DNA from: Planctomycetota bacterium
GTDB lineage: Bacteria; Planctomycetota; Planctomycetia; Gemmatales; Gemmataceae
Direction of reading: 5' to 3'
NCBI GenBank assembly: GCA_016195405.1
Contig: JACPZP010000097.1
Coordinates: forward strand, 1-44,355
Length of the DNA: 44,355 nt
The translations under genes were made by a program, and so were the position numbers. Below the pieces are notes generated by a model. It was not told the origin of the DNA. It did no database searches and saw only the letters and a program-made list of their open reading frames with translations. Shown here one piece after another: positions 34,252-42,041 of this stretch; the stretch's first letter is position 1, and every line of letters starts with the position of its first letter.

Positions 34252-34916
34252 CTGGAACTGCGACCATGGGCAACAAAACGCGCTGCCTCTGGGCGAAAAC
34301 CGATCTCTACATCGCGTACCACGACACCGAATGGGGCGTGCCGGTGCATGATGACCGCACGCTCTTCGAATTCCTGATCCTCGAAGGCGCCCAGGCCGGT
34401 CTGAGTTGGGAAACAATTCTGCGCAAGCGCGACGCCTACCGCCAAGCCTTCGACGGCTTCGATCCGGAATTGGTCGCGTGCTACGGCGCCAAGAAAGTCC
34501 GTGCGCTTTTGGCGAACGAGGGGATCATTCGCAATCGCGCCAAGATCAAAGCGGCCGTGGGCAATGCCAAGGAGTTCAAGAAGATCCAGAGCGAATTCGG
34601 CACGTTCGACGCCTACCTTTGGGAGTTCGTCGGCGGCAAACCCACGCAAAACAAATGGAAATCGCACCAGGACGTGCCGGCGGCAACCTCTGAATCCGAA
34701 ACCCTGAGCAAGGATCTCCACAAACGCGGGTTGCGCTTCGTCGGCCCCACCATCTGCTACGCCTTCATGCAGGCTGTCGGCATGGTCAACGATCACGTCA
34801 TCGATAGTTTCCGGCACAAGGAGCTGGCTTCCCCCAAGAAGCGACAAATGATTCGCATTGGAGCGGCGAGTAACTCACGCTTCACCCCAACCGACCGCTT
34901 CGCGCGAAAGGATTAA
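34248..34916 (+). CDS. tag: DNA-3-methyladenine glycosylase I
   Basis: Removes 3-methyladenine from alkylated DNA. 222 residues; seen: RCLWAKTDLYIAYHDTEWGVPVHDD, LFEFLILEGAQAGLSWETILRKR, YRQAFDGFDPELVA, IIRNRAKIKAAVGNA, and LRFVGPTICYAFMQAVGMVNDH. The fourth zinc ligand of E. coli Tag (cysteine four residues after the NDH histidine) is serine here (NDHVIDSFRH); a nearby histidine might replace it. Start ATG 34248 overlaps the permease stop; ATG 34266 (MGNKTRCLW) fits the family just as well. Confidence 0.92.
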   Translation: MTGTATMGNKTRCLWAKTDLYIAYHDTEWGVPVHDDRTLFEFLILEGAQAGLSWETILRKRDAYRQAFDGFDPELVACYGAKKVRALLANEGIIRNRAKIKAAVGNAKEFKKIQSEFGTFDAYLWEFVGGKPTQNKWKSHQDVPAATSESETLSKDLHKRGLRFVGPTICYAFMQAVGMVNDHVIDSFRHKELASPKKRQMIRIGAASNSRFTPTDRFARKD

Positions 34917-34921
34917 CATGT

Positions 34922-36184
34922 TTACACCCGCTCCGGCAGCACAAACGGCTGCCGATACGTCCGCGACAAGAGTCGATTCGCCTCGCCACCCTCGCGGCAA
35001 GTTTCCGTGCGGACGTCGAAGTGCAGCGTTAGGCCGGTGCGTATCGCGATGTTGCCGAGATGGCACAGTCGCGTGCTTTTGTGACCTTCCTCGATATCGC
35101 AATTGGGCCGGCGATTTTCGCGGATGCAATCGATGAAGTTCTGCAGGTGCGGGCGGTCCATGTCTTGCGTGCGATCCGAGGCTTCGACGCCGTCCTCCAC
35201 GTGCCAGCCGCGATTGTCGAAGACGAGTACGCCGCGTTCACCATAGAGGGCCACGCCCCACGATTGGCCCATGAGCCCGGTGCGCGACCAGATGCGGTGC
35301 TCCCACAGGACGCTGCAACTGGGGAAGTCAAAGACCGCCAGTTGCGTGTCGGGCGTCTGCTGATCGTCTTTGTAGAAGTATTTGCCGCCGCCTGAGGAGA
35401 TTCGCGTCGGGGCGTCGAGGTTCAAAAGCCAGCGCGTCAGGTCGAGGGCGTGGATGCCGTTGTTGCCCAATTCTCCCGTGCCATAGTCCCAGTTCCAGTG
35501 CCAGTTGTAATGGAAGCGATTGCGGTTGAAGAGTCGGCGCGGAGCCGGGCCGAGCCAGAGATCGTAGTCGATGCTCGCGGGCGCCGGACTGTCCTTCATC
35601 TTGCCGATGTTGGGGCGGTTGCCCGCGATCCAGGTGCGCGCGAAGGGGACTTTGCCGAGGCTTCCGGAGCGGACGAACTCGACGGCGCTGGCGAAATGCG
35701 GCCCGCTCCGCCGTTGCGTGCCGACCTGGACGACGCGATCGTGACGCCGGGCGGCTTCGATCATGCGCCGGCCTTCGACGAGATTGTGCGAGATCGGCTT
35801 TTCCACGTAGACGTGCTTGCCCGCTTGGCACGCCCACACCGTCGCCAGCGCGTGCCAATGATCCGGGGCGGCGATGACCAACGCGGTCAGATCGCGATCC
35901 TCCAACACCCGGCGGAGGTCGCGCTCAACCCGCACCTTGCGATTTTGGTTCGCGATCAATTGCTGCGCCGGCCGCACCACGCCGTCATCCACCTCGCACA
36001 AAGCGGCGATCTGGACGTTGGGCAAGCCCGCGAAACCTTGGATAAGCTGCCGGCCGCGCCCGCGCACGCCCATCACCGCCAGCAGCACGCGCTCGTTAGG
36101 CTGCTGCGCAGCGCCGACATAGGTCGCCGCCGTCAGACCCAAGGTCGAAGCTTGCAGAAATCGGCGGCGCGGTAGAGCGATCAT
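34922..36184 (-). CDS. Gfo/Idh/MocA-type oxidoreductase with Tat leader
   Basis: 420 residues from ATG 36184, with AAAGGA upstream and a twin-arginine leader (MIALPRRRFLQASTLGLTAA). Rossmann domain (VLLAVMGVRGRGRQLIQGFAG, AAPDHWHALATVWACQAGKHVYVEKP with the conserved EKP lysine). C-terminal domain has the YDLWLGPAPRRLFNRNRFHYNW, WDYGTGELGNNGIHALDL and RPHLQNFIDCIRENRRPN blocks typical of the large planctomycete family. It probably oxidises or rearranges a sugar derivative in the periplasm; substrate unknown. It is convergent with tag. Confidence 0.9.
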   Translation of the reverse strand: MIALPRRRFLQASTLGLTAATYVGAAQQPNERVLLAVMGVRGRGRQLIQGFAGLPNVQIAALCEVDDGVVRPAQQLIANQNRKVRVERDLRRVLEDRDLTALVIAAPDHWHALATVWACQAGKHVYVEKPISHNLVEGRRMIEAARRHDRVVQVGTQRRSGPHFASAVEFVRSGSLGKVPFARTWIAGNRPNIGKMKDSPAPASIDYDLWLGPAPRRLFNRNRFHYNWHWNWDYGTGELGNNGIHALDLTRWLLNLDAPTRISSGGGKYFYKDDQQTPDTQLAVFDFPSCSVLWEHRIWSRTGLMGQSWGVALYGERGVLVFDNRGWHVEDGVEASDRTQDMDRPHLQNFIDCIRENRRPNCDIEEGHKSTRLCHLGNIAIRTGLTLHFDVRTETCREGGEANRLLSRTYRQPFVLPERV

Positions 36185-36205
36185 GGAGCGTCCTTTCGAG
36201 GAAGA

Positions 36206-36233
36206 TGACACGATGACCGGGTGACACGATGAC
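36206..36233. repeat. Two 12-bp direct repeats
   Basis: TGACACGATGAC occurs at 36206-36217 and 36222-36233, just upstream of the oxidoreductase gene. With the tandem 8-mers at 36291-36314 it marks the divergent gap as repeat-rich. Possible regulatory site or slippage relic. Confidence 0.4.
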
Positions 36234-36290
36234 TAGACGACGTTGACTTTACCATTGCGTGCGAATGGAGGAAAGGGAAATGAACGGACG

Positions 36291-36314
36291 CGCGAAACCG
36301 CGAAACCGCGAAAT
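36291..36314. repeat. Three tandem 8-bp repeats
   Basis: CGCGAAAC, CGCGAAAC and CGCGAAAT in a row, inside the gap between the divergent oxidoreductase and DUF1501 genes. No further structure seen. Confidence 0.5.
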
Positions 36315-36461
36315 CGCCGAGTGGTAACGCAGACGCTGCCCAATGTGATGGCGTCCACCGCTCGCCACAGCTTTGCATTTGACGACGCCTCATAACAACG
36401 GTAACGTAAAGCGCAGGTGATTGCGGCTTCGTCGGTCTCTAGGCGAACCGGAGATCGGGAC

Positions 36462-37823
36462 ATGCTGACGATTCTTGGCCGACGCCGGCAACTGTGTGAC
36501 AACGCCTCCCGGCGGGACTTCCTCAAGATCGGCGGGCTGGCATTGGGCGGCCTGTCGCTGCCGCAGATTCTTCGCGCTGAGGATCAGGCTGGGATCGGCC
36601 GTTCGCACAGGGCCGTCATCATGGTCTTCCTGTCCGGTGGGCCGCCGCACCAGGACATGGTCGATCTCAAGCCCGACGCTCCTGCGGAATTTCGCGGCGA
36701 GTTCAGGCCGATGCGCACGAGCGTTCCCGGCATCCATATCTGCGAGCATCTACCGCGCTTGGCCGCCATGATGGATCGGTTTGCCATCATCCGCTCGATG
36801 GTCGGCGCCGAAGACCGCCATGCCGCCTTCCAATGCATGACGGGCCGAACGTTCGGCCGTCAGCCCTCAGGTGGTTGGCCGGCGCTGGGGTCGGTGGTTT
36901 CCAGGCTCCAAGGTCCGGTCAGCCCATCGGTGGCGCCCTTTGTCGGACTTTCGCCGCGGATGCAGACCTCGACCTGGGCCGATCCCGGACAGCCGGGGTT
37001 CCTGGGTCATAGCCATGCTCCCTTCAAGCCCAACGCCGACGGCATGGCCGACATGGTGCTGCAAGGCGTCAGCATGGACCGCCTCGCCGACCGCCGGGCC
37101 CTGCTTTCGAGCTTCGACAACTGGCGCCGGCAACTGGACAAGCGCTCCGACCAGTTACAAGCATCGGACACGTTCACGCAGCAAGCCCTGTCCATTCTTA
37201 CTTCCAACCGGCTGGCCGAAGCGCTCGACCTCGAGCGCGAAGACTCACGCGTCCGCGACCGCTACGGGCGCGGCTCGCCGGAGCCGGCGGGTTACGGCGA
37301 CGCCGGCCCGCTTCTCAACGACTATTTCCTGGCGGCTCGGCGTCTCGTCGAGGTAGGCGTTCGCTGCGTGACGCTCGCCTATGGCCGCTGGGATTGGCAC
37401 GGCCGGCCTCACGGCACGACCTTTGAGAATGCCCGCAACCACCTGCCCATGCTCGACCTGGGATTGACCGCCCTGGTTGAAGATCTGCACGAACGAGGGC
37501 TGGATCAAGATGTGTCGGTAGTGGTCTGGGGCGAGTTTGGCCGCACCCCGCGAATCAACCGCGATGCCGGCCGCGATCATTGGCCTGCCGTCTCTTGTGC
37601 CATCCTCGCCGGCGGCGGCATGCGCACGGGCCAGGTCATCGGCGAAACCACCCGGCTCGCCGAACACGCCCGCGAACGTCCCGTGAACTTCCAGGAGGTG
37701 TTCGCCACGCTTTACCATAATCTTGGCATCGATACGAATACGGCGACCGTCACCGACTTTACGGGCCGGCCTCACTATTTGGTCGACAACAATGCCCAAC
37801 CCATTCGGGAATTGATCTCGTAG
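36462..37823 (+). CDS. DUF1501 domain protein with Tat leader
   Basis: 453 residues from ATG 36462, with GGAG upstream. The N-terminus has a twin-arginine leader ([24 protein letters not shown]). The body matches the DUF1501 sulfatase-like fold: [25 protein letters not shown] (residues about 53-77), [46 protein letters not shown] and the ending with [10 protein letters not shown]. The family is amplified in planctomycetes, usually beside DUF1549/DUF1553 cytochromes, which are absent here. Function unknown; probably periplasmic. Confidence 0.92.
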   Translation: MLTILGRRRQLCDNASRRDFLKIGGLALGGLSLPQILRAEDQAGIGRSHRAVIMVFLSGGPPHQDMVDLKPDAPAEFRGEFRPMRTSVPGIHICEHLPRLAAMMDRFAIIRSMVGAEDRHAAFQCMTGRTFGRQPSGGWPALGSVVSRLQGPVSPSVAPFVGLSPRMQTSTWADPGQPGFLGHSHAPFKPNADGMADMVLQGVSMDRLADRRALLSSFDNWRRQLDKRSDQLQASDTFTQQALSILTSNRLAEALDLEREDSRVRDRYGRGSPEPAGYGDAGPLLNDYFLAARRLVEVGVRCVTLAYGRWDWHGRPHGTTFENARNHLPMLDLGLTALVEDLHERGLDQDVSVVVWGEFGRTPRINRDAGRDHWPAVSCAILAGGGMRTGQVIGETTRLAEHARERPVNFQEVFATLYHNLGIDTNTATVTDFTGRPHYLVDNNAQPIRELIS

Positions 37824-37830
37824 CGACCCG

Positions 37831-37880
37831 TAGCCGCAGCCTTCAGGCTGCGGGTTTCCGCAGGTTGAAACCTGCGGCTA
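37831..37880. repeat. Double hairpin / nested inverted repeat
   Basis: Outer arms TAGCCGCAG (37831-37839) and CTGCGGCTA (37872-37880) pair. Inside lie two further perfect hairpins: 37834-37841 with 37846-37853 (loop TTCA) and 37858-37866 with 37869-37877 (loop GA). Either a two-hairpin or a single cruciform fold can form. It lies between the DUF1501 and phosphatidyltransferase genes. Confidence 0.85.
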
Positions 37881-37892
37881 CAGTTTAGTCCA

Positions 37893-38423
37893 GTGAATCC
37901 CAATTTCCGTCGCCTGATTCCCAACGGACTTTCCCTCACCCGACTCGTCCTCGGCGTAGCGTTCCCATGGTTGCCCGTCGATTGGCGACTCGCGGTCGTC
38001 ACGATCGCCGCGGTCACGGACCTCCTTGATGGGCTTGCGGCTCGTTGGCTTCACGGCGAGTCCGAAACCGGCCGCGTGCTCGATCCGTTGGCCGACAAGG
38101 TGTTCGTGCTGGCGTTGCTTGGGACGCTAGTCGCCGAGCAGACACTCCCGTTGTGGTGGGCGCTTGCCGTCCTGGCGCGGGACATCGCGGTTACTGCGGG
38201 CATAGCCGTGGTCTTCGTCTTGGGCCGTGGAAGCAAACAGCGCCGATTCAAGCCGACCTGGCTTGGGAAATGTGCGACCGCGGCCCAGTTCGGCCTCCTA
38301 ATCGCGATGGTTCTCACAGGGAAGAGTTGGTTGTGGCTGTTGCTGCTTACCGCCGGACTGAGCATCGCCGCCGCGGTCGACTACTTGTGGACGTACATTC
38401 GATGCGGACGAAGCGAGCACTGA
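37893..38423 (+). CDS. CDP-alcohol phosphatidyltransferase
   Basis: 176-residue membrane enzyme that transfers a phosphatidyl group from a CDP-lipid to an alcohol. The family signature is complete: DLLDGLAARW, then G and RVLDPLADKV, i.e. D-x2-D-G-x2-A-R-x(n)-G-x3-D-x3-D (about residues 43-70). About five hydrophobic segments. The acceptor (glycerol phosphate, inositol phosphate, other) cannot be told; an inositol-phosphate synthase exists in the window but far away. Start GTG 37893 (MNPNFRRLIPNGLSLTRL); no good Shine-Dalgarno. Confidence 0.88.
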   Translation: MNPNFRRLIPNGLSLTRLVLGVAFPWLPVDWRLAVVTIAAVTDLLDGLAARWLHGESETGRVLDPLADKVFVLALLGTLVAEQTLPLWWALAVLARDIAVTAGIAVVFVLGRGSKQRRFKPTWLGKCATAAQFGLLIAMVLTGKSWLWLLLLTAGLSIAAAVDYLWTYIRCGRSEH

Positions 38424-38445
38424 TAGGATGTAGTTGAATTCGTCT

Positions 38446-38501
38446 TGTAGCTGAATTTGTGAGAATTCGGCCTTCCCCGAACTCTCACGAGTTCGGCTAC
38501 A
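38446..38501. repeat. 25-bp imperfect inverted repeat
   Basis: Arms 38446-38470 and 38477-38501 pair with about four mismatches around a 6-base loop. A third partial copy (TGTAGTTGAATTCGTC) starts at 38429. It separates the phosphatidyltransferase from the epimerase gene. The core GTAGCCGAACT differs from the other palindromes in the window. Confidence 0.8.
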
Positions 38502-38519
38502 GGGCGGCGGAGGTCCGAC

Positions 38520-39431
38520 ATGCGTATCGCGATCACCGGAGCGACTGGTTTCCTTGGTCGCTATCTCGTCGACAAGCTAGCAACCTCGGGCCATCTCTTA
38601 AGATGCTGGCATCGCGAGGGCAGTGACCGAAGCGGCTTCGAGCGAGTGAAAAACTCCATCGAGTGGATTCCCGGTCAGCTGGGCGATGAGTCCGCGGCCC
38701 GCGAATTGGTTCATGGAGTGGACGCCCTGGTCCATGCCGCTGTCCAGTGGGAAGGTCCGCGCAACCGGGGGCGCGGCAGTCACGGCGCCGCGGGCGTCTT
38801 CTTCGAACTCAATATCACCGGCTCGCTGCAACTGTTCCGCTCAGCCCTGGAGGCCGGCGTGCCGCGTTGCGTGTTTATCTCGTCCTGTGCCGTCCACGAT
38901 GTGGTTCTCGACGACCGACCTTTGGACGAGACGCATCCGCTTTGGCCCAAGAGTCACTATGGCGCCCACAAGGCCGCTCTGGAAAAGTTCGTGCACAGCT
39001 TCGGCCTGGGCGAAAGCTGGCCAAACTGTTCGTTGCGGCCGACCGGAATCTACGGACTGGCCCATCCCCCGCAGGCAAGCCGTTGGTTCGATCTCGTAGG
39101 CCAGGTTCTCGGCGGTGAGCGCATCGAATCGGCCAAGGGCGGCAAAGAGGTTCATGCCGCCGACGTCGCCCGAGCCGTCGAACTCTTGCTGGCCGTCGAT
39201 GCCGACGCCATCAAGGGGCAAGCGTTCAACTGCTACGACCATTACATCGCCGAGGAACAGGTCGCGCTGATCGCGAAGGAGCTGACGGGCAGCCGGAGCG
39301 GGATCGTGCCGCTCAACCGCGGTCCCAAGCACCAGATCGAAACAGGAAAGATCCGCTCCCTCGGCATGACCTTCGGCGGCCGGGAACTCTTGCGACAGAC
39401 GGTCCAGGAACTGATCGACGCTCACGACTAA
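38520..39431 (+). CDS. NAD-dependent epimerase/dehydratase (extended SDR)
   Basis: 303 residues. Rossmann motif GATGFLG (residues 7-13), VDALVHAAVQWEG, FISSCAV, catalytic YGAHKAALEKF (YxxxK), RPTGIYG and HAADVARAVELLL. This is the extended SDR layout of sugar-nucleotide epimerases and related enzymes; substrate not evident. ATG 38520 with GGAGG nine bases before. Last gene of the GC-rich block; after it base composition shifts. Confidence 0.9.
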   Translation: MRIAITGATGFLGRYLVDKLATSGHLLRCWHREGSDRSGFERVKNSIEWIPGQLGDESAARELVHGVDALVHAAVQWEGPRNRGRGSHGAAGVFFELNITGSLQLFRSALEAGVPRCVFISSCAVHDVVLDDRPLDETHPLWPKSHYGAHKAALEKFVHSFGLGESWPNCSLRPTGIYGLAHPPQASRWFDLVGQVLGGERIESAKGGKEVHAADVARAVELLLAVDADAIKGQAFNCYDHYIAEEQVALIAKELTGSRSGIVPLNRGPKHQIETGKIRSLGMTFGGRELLRQTVQELIDAHD

Positions 39432-39555
39432 AACCGGCGTCTAGCAGGCGTTCGTTTCATTTCTCGCGCACGCATGACGTAACTTTGCACCGAAACCAGC
39501 CTCCAATCCGAATCACCCTAAAACAAAACGAAAAGCAGAAGGGCATTCCGTAAAA

Positions 39556-39620
39556 TAGGAGCGGCGGCTAGGCTGGCCAGCCGAAAAGCGGGCAGTCTCA
39601 CCTGCCTGCCGCCGTTCCTA
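39556..39620. repeat. Imperfect long hairpin at the start of the accessory segment
   Basis: TAGGAGCGGCGG (39556-39567) pairs with CCGCCGTTCCTA (39609-39620) with one mismatch; the spacer has smaller palindromes such as GGCTGGCCAGCC. It lies 30 bases before the hypothetical gene start. Confidence 0.55.
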
Positions 39621-39649
39621 CCTGAGACGCCAGTACGAGACGCTGGCGC

Positions 39650-40216
39650 ATGTCCGTTAGACTCCGCGAAGCAATCGATGCCTTGGTTGCGTTTGTTTTG
39701 GCCAATGTCGGGCATTTCCTTTCTGAGAACGAGCGAAGGCGGCTTTTCGATCTTGACGGCTACGTCGTTGGCCTGCTTGCGGTCGTTGCCAATGGCAAGA
39801 TTTCACTTCCCGCAAAACCTGAAATGACTTTGGGTGGATTGCGTTATACCGATGGGGCCGCTGTGCCATTTTCAGTTTCCCCCAAGGGTACGCGGATGTA
39901 CCTTGATTCGCAGTGGCAAGAAAAGATGCGCTCATTGCGGTCCGCAGTTCAGGCAGTTATCGACTCTGAGAGCGCAGCTGATGGCCAAAGCGACGGGCAA
40001 AAGGACAATGTGCCGGACAAGCCGAAAAAAACCAGAAATCGTTGTCCTAAGAATGCAGGTCTTCTCCGAGACCTAAAGAGAGCTATCGAGAAGGGGCAGG
40101 AGAAGGGGATGACAAAGATCGATGTCGCCAAGGAATTTGCTGATGAAGAGAAAATGCAACCTGAAAGCCTGCTCCGGTCACTGCGCCGTCATCGAGACCA
40201 TCCGGCCATAAATTAG
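39650..40216 (+). CDS. Hypothetical protein with basic C-terminal domain
   Basis: 188 residues, not recognised. The first 110 residues are mixed alpha/beta (LSENERRRLFDLDGYVVGLLAVVANGK). A charged linker follows, then a basic, helix-rich C-terminus (RCPKNAGLLRDLKRAIEKGQE, VAKEFADEEK, ESLLRSLRRHRDHPAIN) that looks able to bind nucleic acid, perhaps a helix-turn-helix. No signal peptide or membrane segment. ATG 39650 has no clear Shine-Dalgarno. Codon use and GC are lower than in the housekeeping region, consistent with transfer. IS-end-like repeats follow its stop codon. Confidence 0.6.
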   Translation: MSVRLREAIDALVAFVLANVGHFLSENERRRLFDLDGYVVGLLAVVANGKISLPAKPEMTLGGLRYTDGAAVPFSVSPKGTRMYLDSQWQEKMRSLRSAVQAVIDSESAADGQSDGQKDNVPDKPKKTRNRCPKNAGLLRDLKRAIEKGQEKGMTKIDVAKEFADEEKMQPESLLRSLRRHRDHPAIN

Positions 40217-40226
40217 GCCGGACAGA

Positions 40227-40250
40227 TAAGCGGACACTTAAGCGGACACT
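40227..40250. repeat. Tandem 12-mers resembling insertion-sequence ends
   Basis: TAAGCGGACACT occurs twice in a row (40227-40238, 40239-40250), with a third diverged copy (GCCGGACAGA) just before. On the minus strand this reads as repeated AGTGTCCGCTTA, like the repeated GTCCG transposase-binding sites at the ends of some IS21/IS481-type elements. No such transposase is present, so it may be a leftover end. Confidence 0.5.
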
Positions 40251-40290
40251 TAGACGCGCATCCTTTGATTTCCAAAAGAGATAGGTGCTA

Positions 40291-40334
40291 AACAGAAAAC
40301 CCGGCAGGGGTAATTCCCCTGTCGGGTTTCTGTT
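40291..40334 (+). terminator. Strong hairpin before the tRNA gene
   Basis: Arms 40291-40310 and 40316-40334 pair almost perfectly (one bulged A, one G-T) with loop TAATT. The lower stem is A/T rich and the downstream arm ends TTTCTGTTT, so it can act as a terminator, possibly in both directions. It lies immediately before the tRNA acceptor stem. Confidence 0.65.
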
Positions 40335-40336
40335 TG

Positions 40337-40411
40337 GCTCCCGTAGCTCAAATCGGATAGAGCACGGTCACCCCAAGGCCGAGGTTGTAGGTTCGAATCC
40401 TGCCGGGGGCA
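40337..40411 (+). tRNA. tRNA with anticodon CCC (Gly by code) and an Arg-like body
   Basis: 75-base cloverleaf: acceptor GCTCCCG (40337-40343) with CGGGGGC (40404-40410), one G-U. D arm GCTC/GAGC; anticodon stem CGGTC/GGCCG; T arm GTAGG-TTCGAAT-CCTGC; discriminator A. The loop is ACCCCAA, so the anticodon is CCC (40372-40374), but position 33 is C instead of the near-universal U. The arms resemble a tRNA-Arg(CCT). No CCA. It may be non-functional, or read codons unusually. The RHH gene stop lies two bases beyond. Confidence 0.7.
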
Positions 40412-40412
40412 T

Positions 40413-40598
40413 TTATCGAACACTACTTTTTTGGAGGAGCTTTTTTGCCAGGGCGATGATTTCCGACCGCACCCATGATGACAGTTGCAGACTCTTGAAC
40501 TTGGCGGCTTGTTCAAGCAGGGCGCGCTCATCTTGGGTCATGCGGACGCGGAGCATGTATTCCTTGCTCTCGCCTTCAGGTTTTCTTGGCCTACCCAT
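40413..40598 (-). CDS. Ribbon-helix-helix DNA-binding protein
   Basis: 61 residues, beginning with a basic arm MGRPRKPEGESKEY, then a strand (MLRVRMT) and two helices (QDERALLEQAAKFKS and LSSWVRSEIIALAKKLL). This fits CopG/Arc or DUF1778-type repressors and antitoxins. The ATG at 40598 is chosen because homology starts there; the frame extends upstream across the promoter without meaning. It is divergent from the SWIM transposase and shares a symmetric operator-promoter region with it, so it is probably an autorepressor that also limits transposase expression. Its stop abuts the tRNA. No toxin gene is recognisable beside it. The mRNA would be nearly leaderless. Confidence 0.75.
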   Translation of the reverse strand: MGRPRKPEGESKEYMLRVRMTQDERALLEQAAKFKSLQLSSWVRSEIIALAKKLLQKSSVR

Positions 40599-40601
40599 GC
40601 C

Positions 40602-40675
40602 GTAATTGTAGCAACAAAAAAGCGACAAATCAAGAGATATGCTCTTGACTGTAGCATATTTGTTGCTACAATTAC
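40602..40675. promoter_or_regulatory. Symmetric divergent promoters with inverted-repeat operator
   Basis: A perfect 17-bp inverted repeat, GTAATTGTAGCAACAAA at 40602-40618 and its complement at 40659-40675. Each arm contains a TACAAT -10 box: plus strand 40667-40672 (with TTGACT at 40645-40650, spacer 16) and minus strand 40605-40610 (with TTGATT at 40628-40633, spacer 17). A further TGTAGCA half site starts at 40650 and pairs with 40664-40670. Binding of the RHH protein to the TGTAGCA(A) sites would cover both promoters. Confidence 0.7.
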
Positions 40676-40710
40676 TATAGATGAAAACTAACCTGAAAGG
40701 TGGGAGCAAG

Positions 40711-42009
40711 ATGGACGCTAGGGACCAACGGGCAATCGTGATTGCGGCATTGGCGAAGATCAATCGGCAGGACGGGGCTTGGCTTGTTCCGAGCCAGTCC
40801 GCGGAGAAGAAGTACGCGGTGAAGCTGGACGGCGAGGGGAGCTGCACCTGCTTGGACCACACTGAGGGCGGGCAGTGCTGTAAGCATATCCGGGCCGTCC
40901 GCATCGTCTTGAGGCGGGAGTTGGGCATGGATGGAACGATCATCGAGACGCGCGAGGTTCTCTTCCAAGAGAAGAAGACCTACAAGCAAGACTGGAGCGC
41001 CTACCTGGCGGCGCAGTACGTGGAGAAACACCGTTTCCAAGTCCTCTTGCACGACCTCTGCCAAGGCGCTGAAGAGCCGCCGTACAGGGGAAACGGGCGC
41101 AGGCCGCACTCGACCCGCGACGCGATTTTCTCAATGGCCTACAAGGTCTACTCCACCTTTTCGAGCCGCCGCTTCACGTCCGACCTAGTGGACGCCCACG
41201 AGCGCGGCTACCTGTCTCGGCGAATCCACGGCAACAAGGTCAGCGCATTCTTGGAGAATCCGGCCTTCACGCCGATCCTGCACAAGCTGATTGCACAGAG
41301 CGCGAAGCCGCTGAGCGCCGTCGAGACGGACTTCGCCGTGGACTCCAGTGGGTTTTCGAGCAGCAAGTTCGAACGCTGGTACGACCACAAGTATGGCGCG
41401 GAGCGGCAGAAGTGTGTTTGGGTCAAGGCGCACGTCGCCTGCGGCGTCAAAACGAACGTCGTCACGTCCGTCCGCATTCTGGACAAGGACGCGGCGGACT
41501 CCCCGCAGTTCGGCCCTCTGGTTAAATCGACGCGGGAGAACTTCACCATCAACGAAGTGAGCGCCGACAAGGCGTACCTGAGCAACGAGAATTTCGAGAC
41601 GGTCGCGGATTGCGGCGGAACCGCCTTCATCCCGTTCAAGGCGAACAGCACGGGCGGCAAGGGCGGACTGTTCGAGAAGATGTTCGGCTACTTCCAGTAT
41701 CGCAAAGAGGAGTTCCTCGCCCACTACCACAAGCGCTCGAACATCGAAGCCTGTTTCTCGATGATGAAGCGGAAGTTCGGTGATGCGGTGCGGAGTAAGA
41801 CCGATACGGCGATGGTCAACGAGGTCTTGTGCAAGATTCTCTGCCACAACCTTTGCTGCCTGATCCAAGAGCAGCATGAGTTGGGAATCGACCCGGTTTT
41901 CTGGCGAGACGACGCGGAGTCAGCGAAGCCGGAATTTTCTGGAGTCGCGGACGAGCCGCAAGTAGACTCACCCGTACAGTCGGCGTTGTGCTGGCAAGTC
42001 AGCTTCTAG
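40711..42009 (+). CDS. Transposase with SWIM zinc finger and DDE domain
   Basis: 432 residues from ATG 40711, preceded by GGTGGGAG; ATG 40681 in the same frame would lie at the transcript start. The N-terminus has a SWIM-type zinc motif (SCTCLDHTEGGQCCKHI; CxC...CxH, about residues 45-61) for DNA or protein contact. The rest is an IS4/IS5-like DDE domain: first Asp in ETDFAVDSSGFSS, second in EVSADKAYLSNE, and the Glu in RSNIEACFSMMKRKFG (the K near YHKRSN). Conserved catalytic residues are all present. No terminal inverted repeats could be fixed, so it may be an unrecognised IS or a domesticated enzyme. Confidence 0.85.
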   Translation: MDARDQRAIVIAALAKINRQDGAWLVPSQSAEKKYAVKLDGEGSCTCLDHTEGGQCCKHIRAVRIVLRRELGMDGTIIETREVLFQEKKTYKQDWSAYLAAQYVEKHRFQVLLHDLCQGAEEPPYRGNGRRPHSTRDAIFSMAYKVYSTFSSRRFTSDLVDAHERGYLSRRIHGNKVSAFLENPAFTPILHKLIAQSAKPLSAVETDFAVDSSGFSSSKFERWYDHKYGAERQKCVWVKAHVACGVKTNVVTSVRILDKDAADSPQFGPLVKSTRENFTINEVSADKAYLSNENFETVADCGGTAFIPFKANSTGGKGGLFEKMFGYFQYRKEEFLAHYHKRSNIEACFSMMKRKFGDAVRSKTDTAMVNEVLCKILCHNLCCLIQEQHELGIDPVFWRDDAESAKPEFSGVADEPQVDSPVQSALCWQVSF

Positions 42010-42041
42010 GGTTCGGCGCTCCTCTTCTTTGCAGGGTCATC

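Noticed and set aside
40413..40598. Toxin-antitoxin pair with the RHH protein as antitoxin
   Set aside because: The RHH gene is flanked by a tRNA and a divergent transposase; no toxin gene lies downstream or overlaps it.
40599..40943. Upstream extension of the RHH gene to 176 codons
   Set aside because: It would run through its own promoter and the transposase 5' end; RHH homology starts at ATG 40598.
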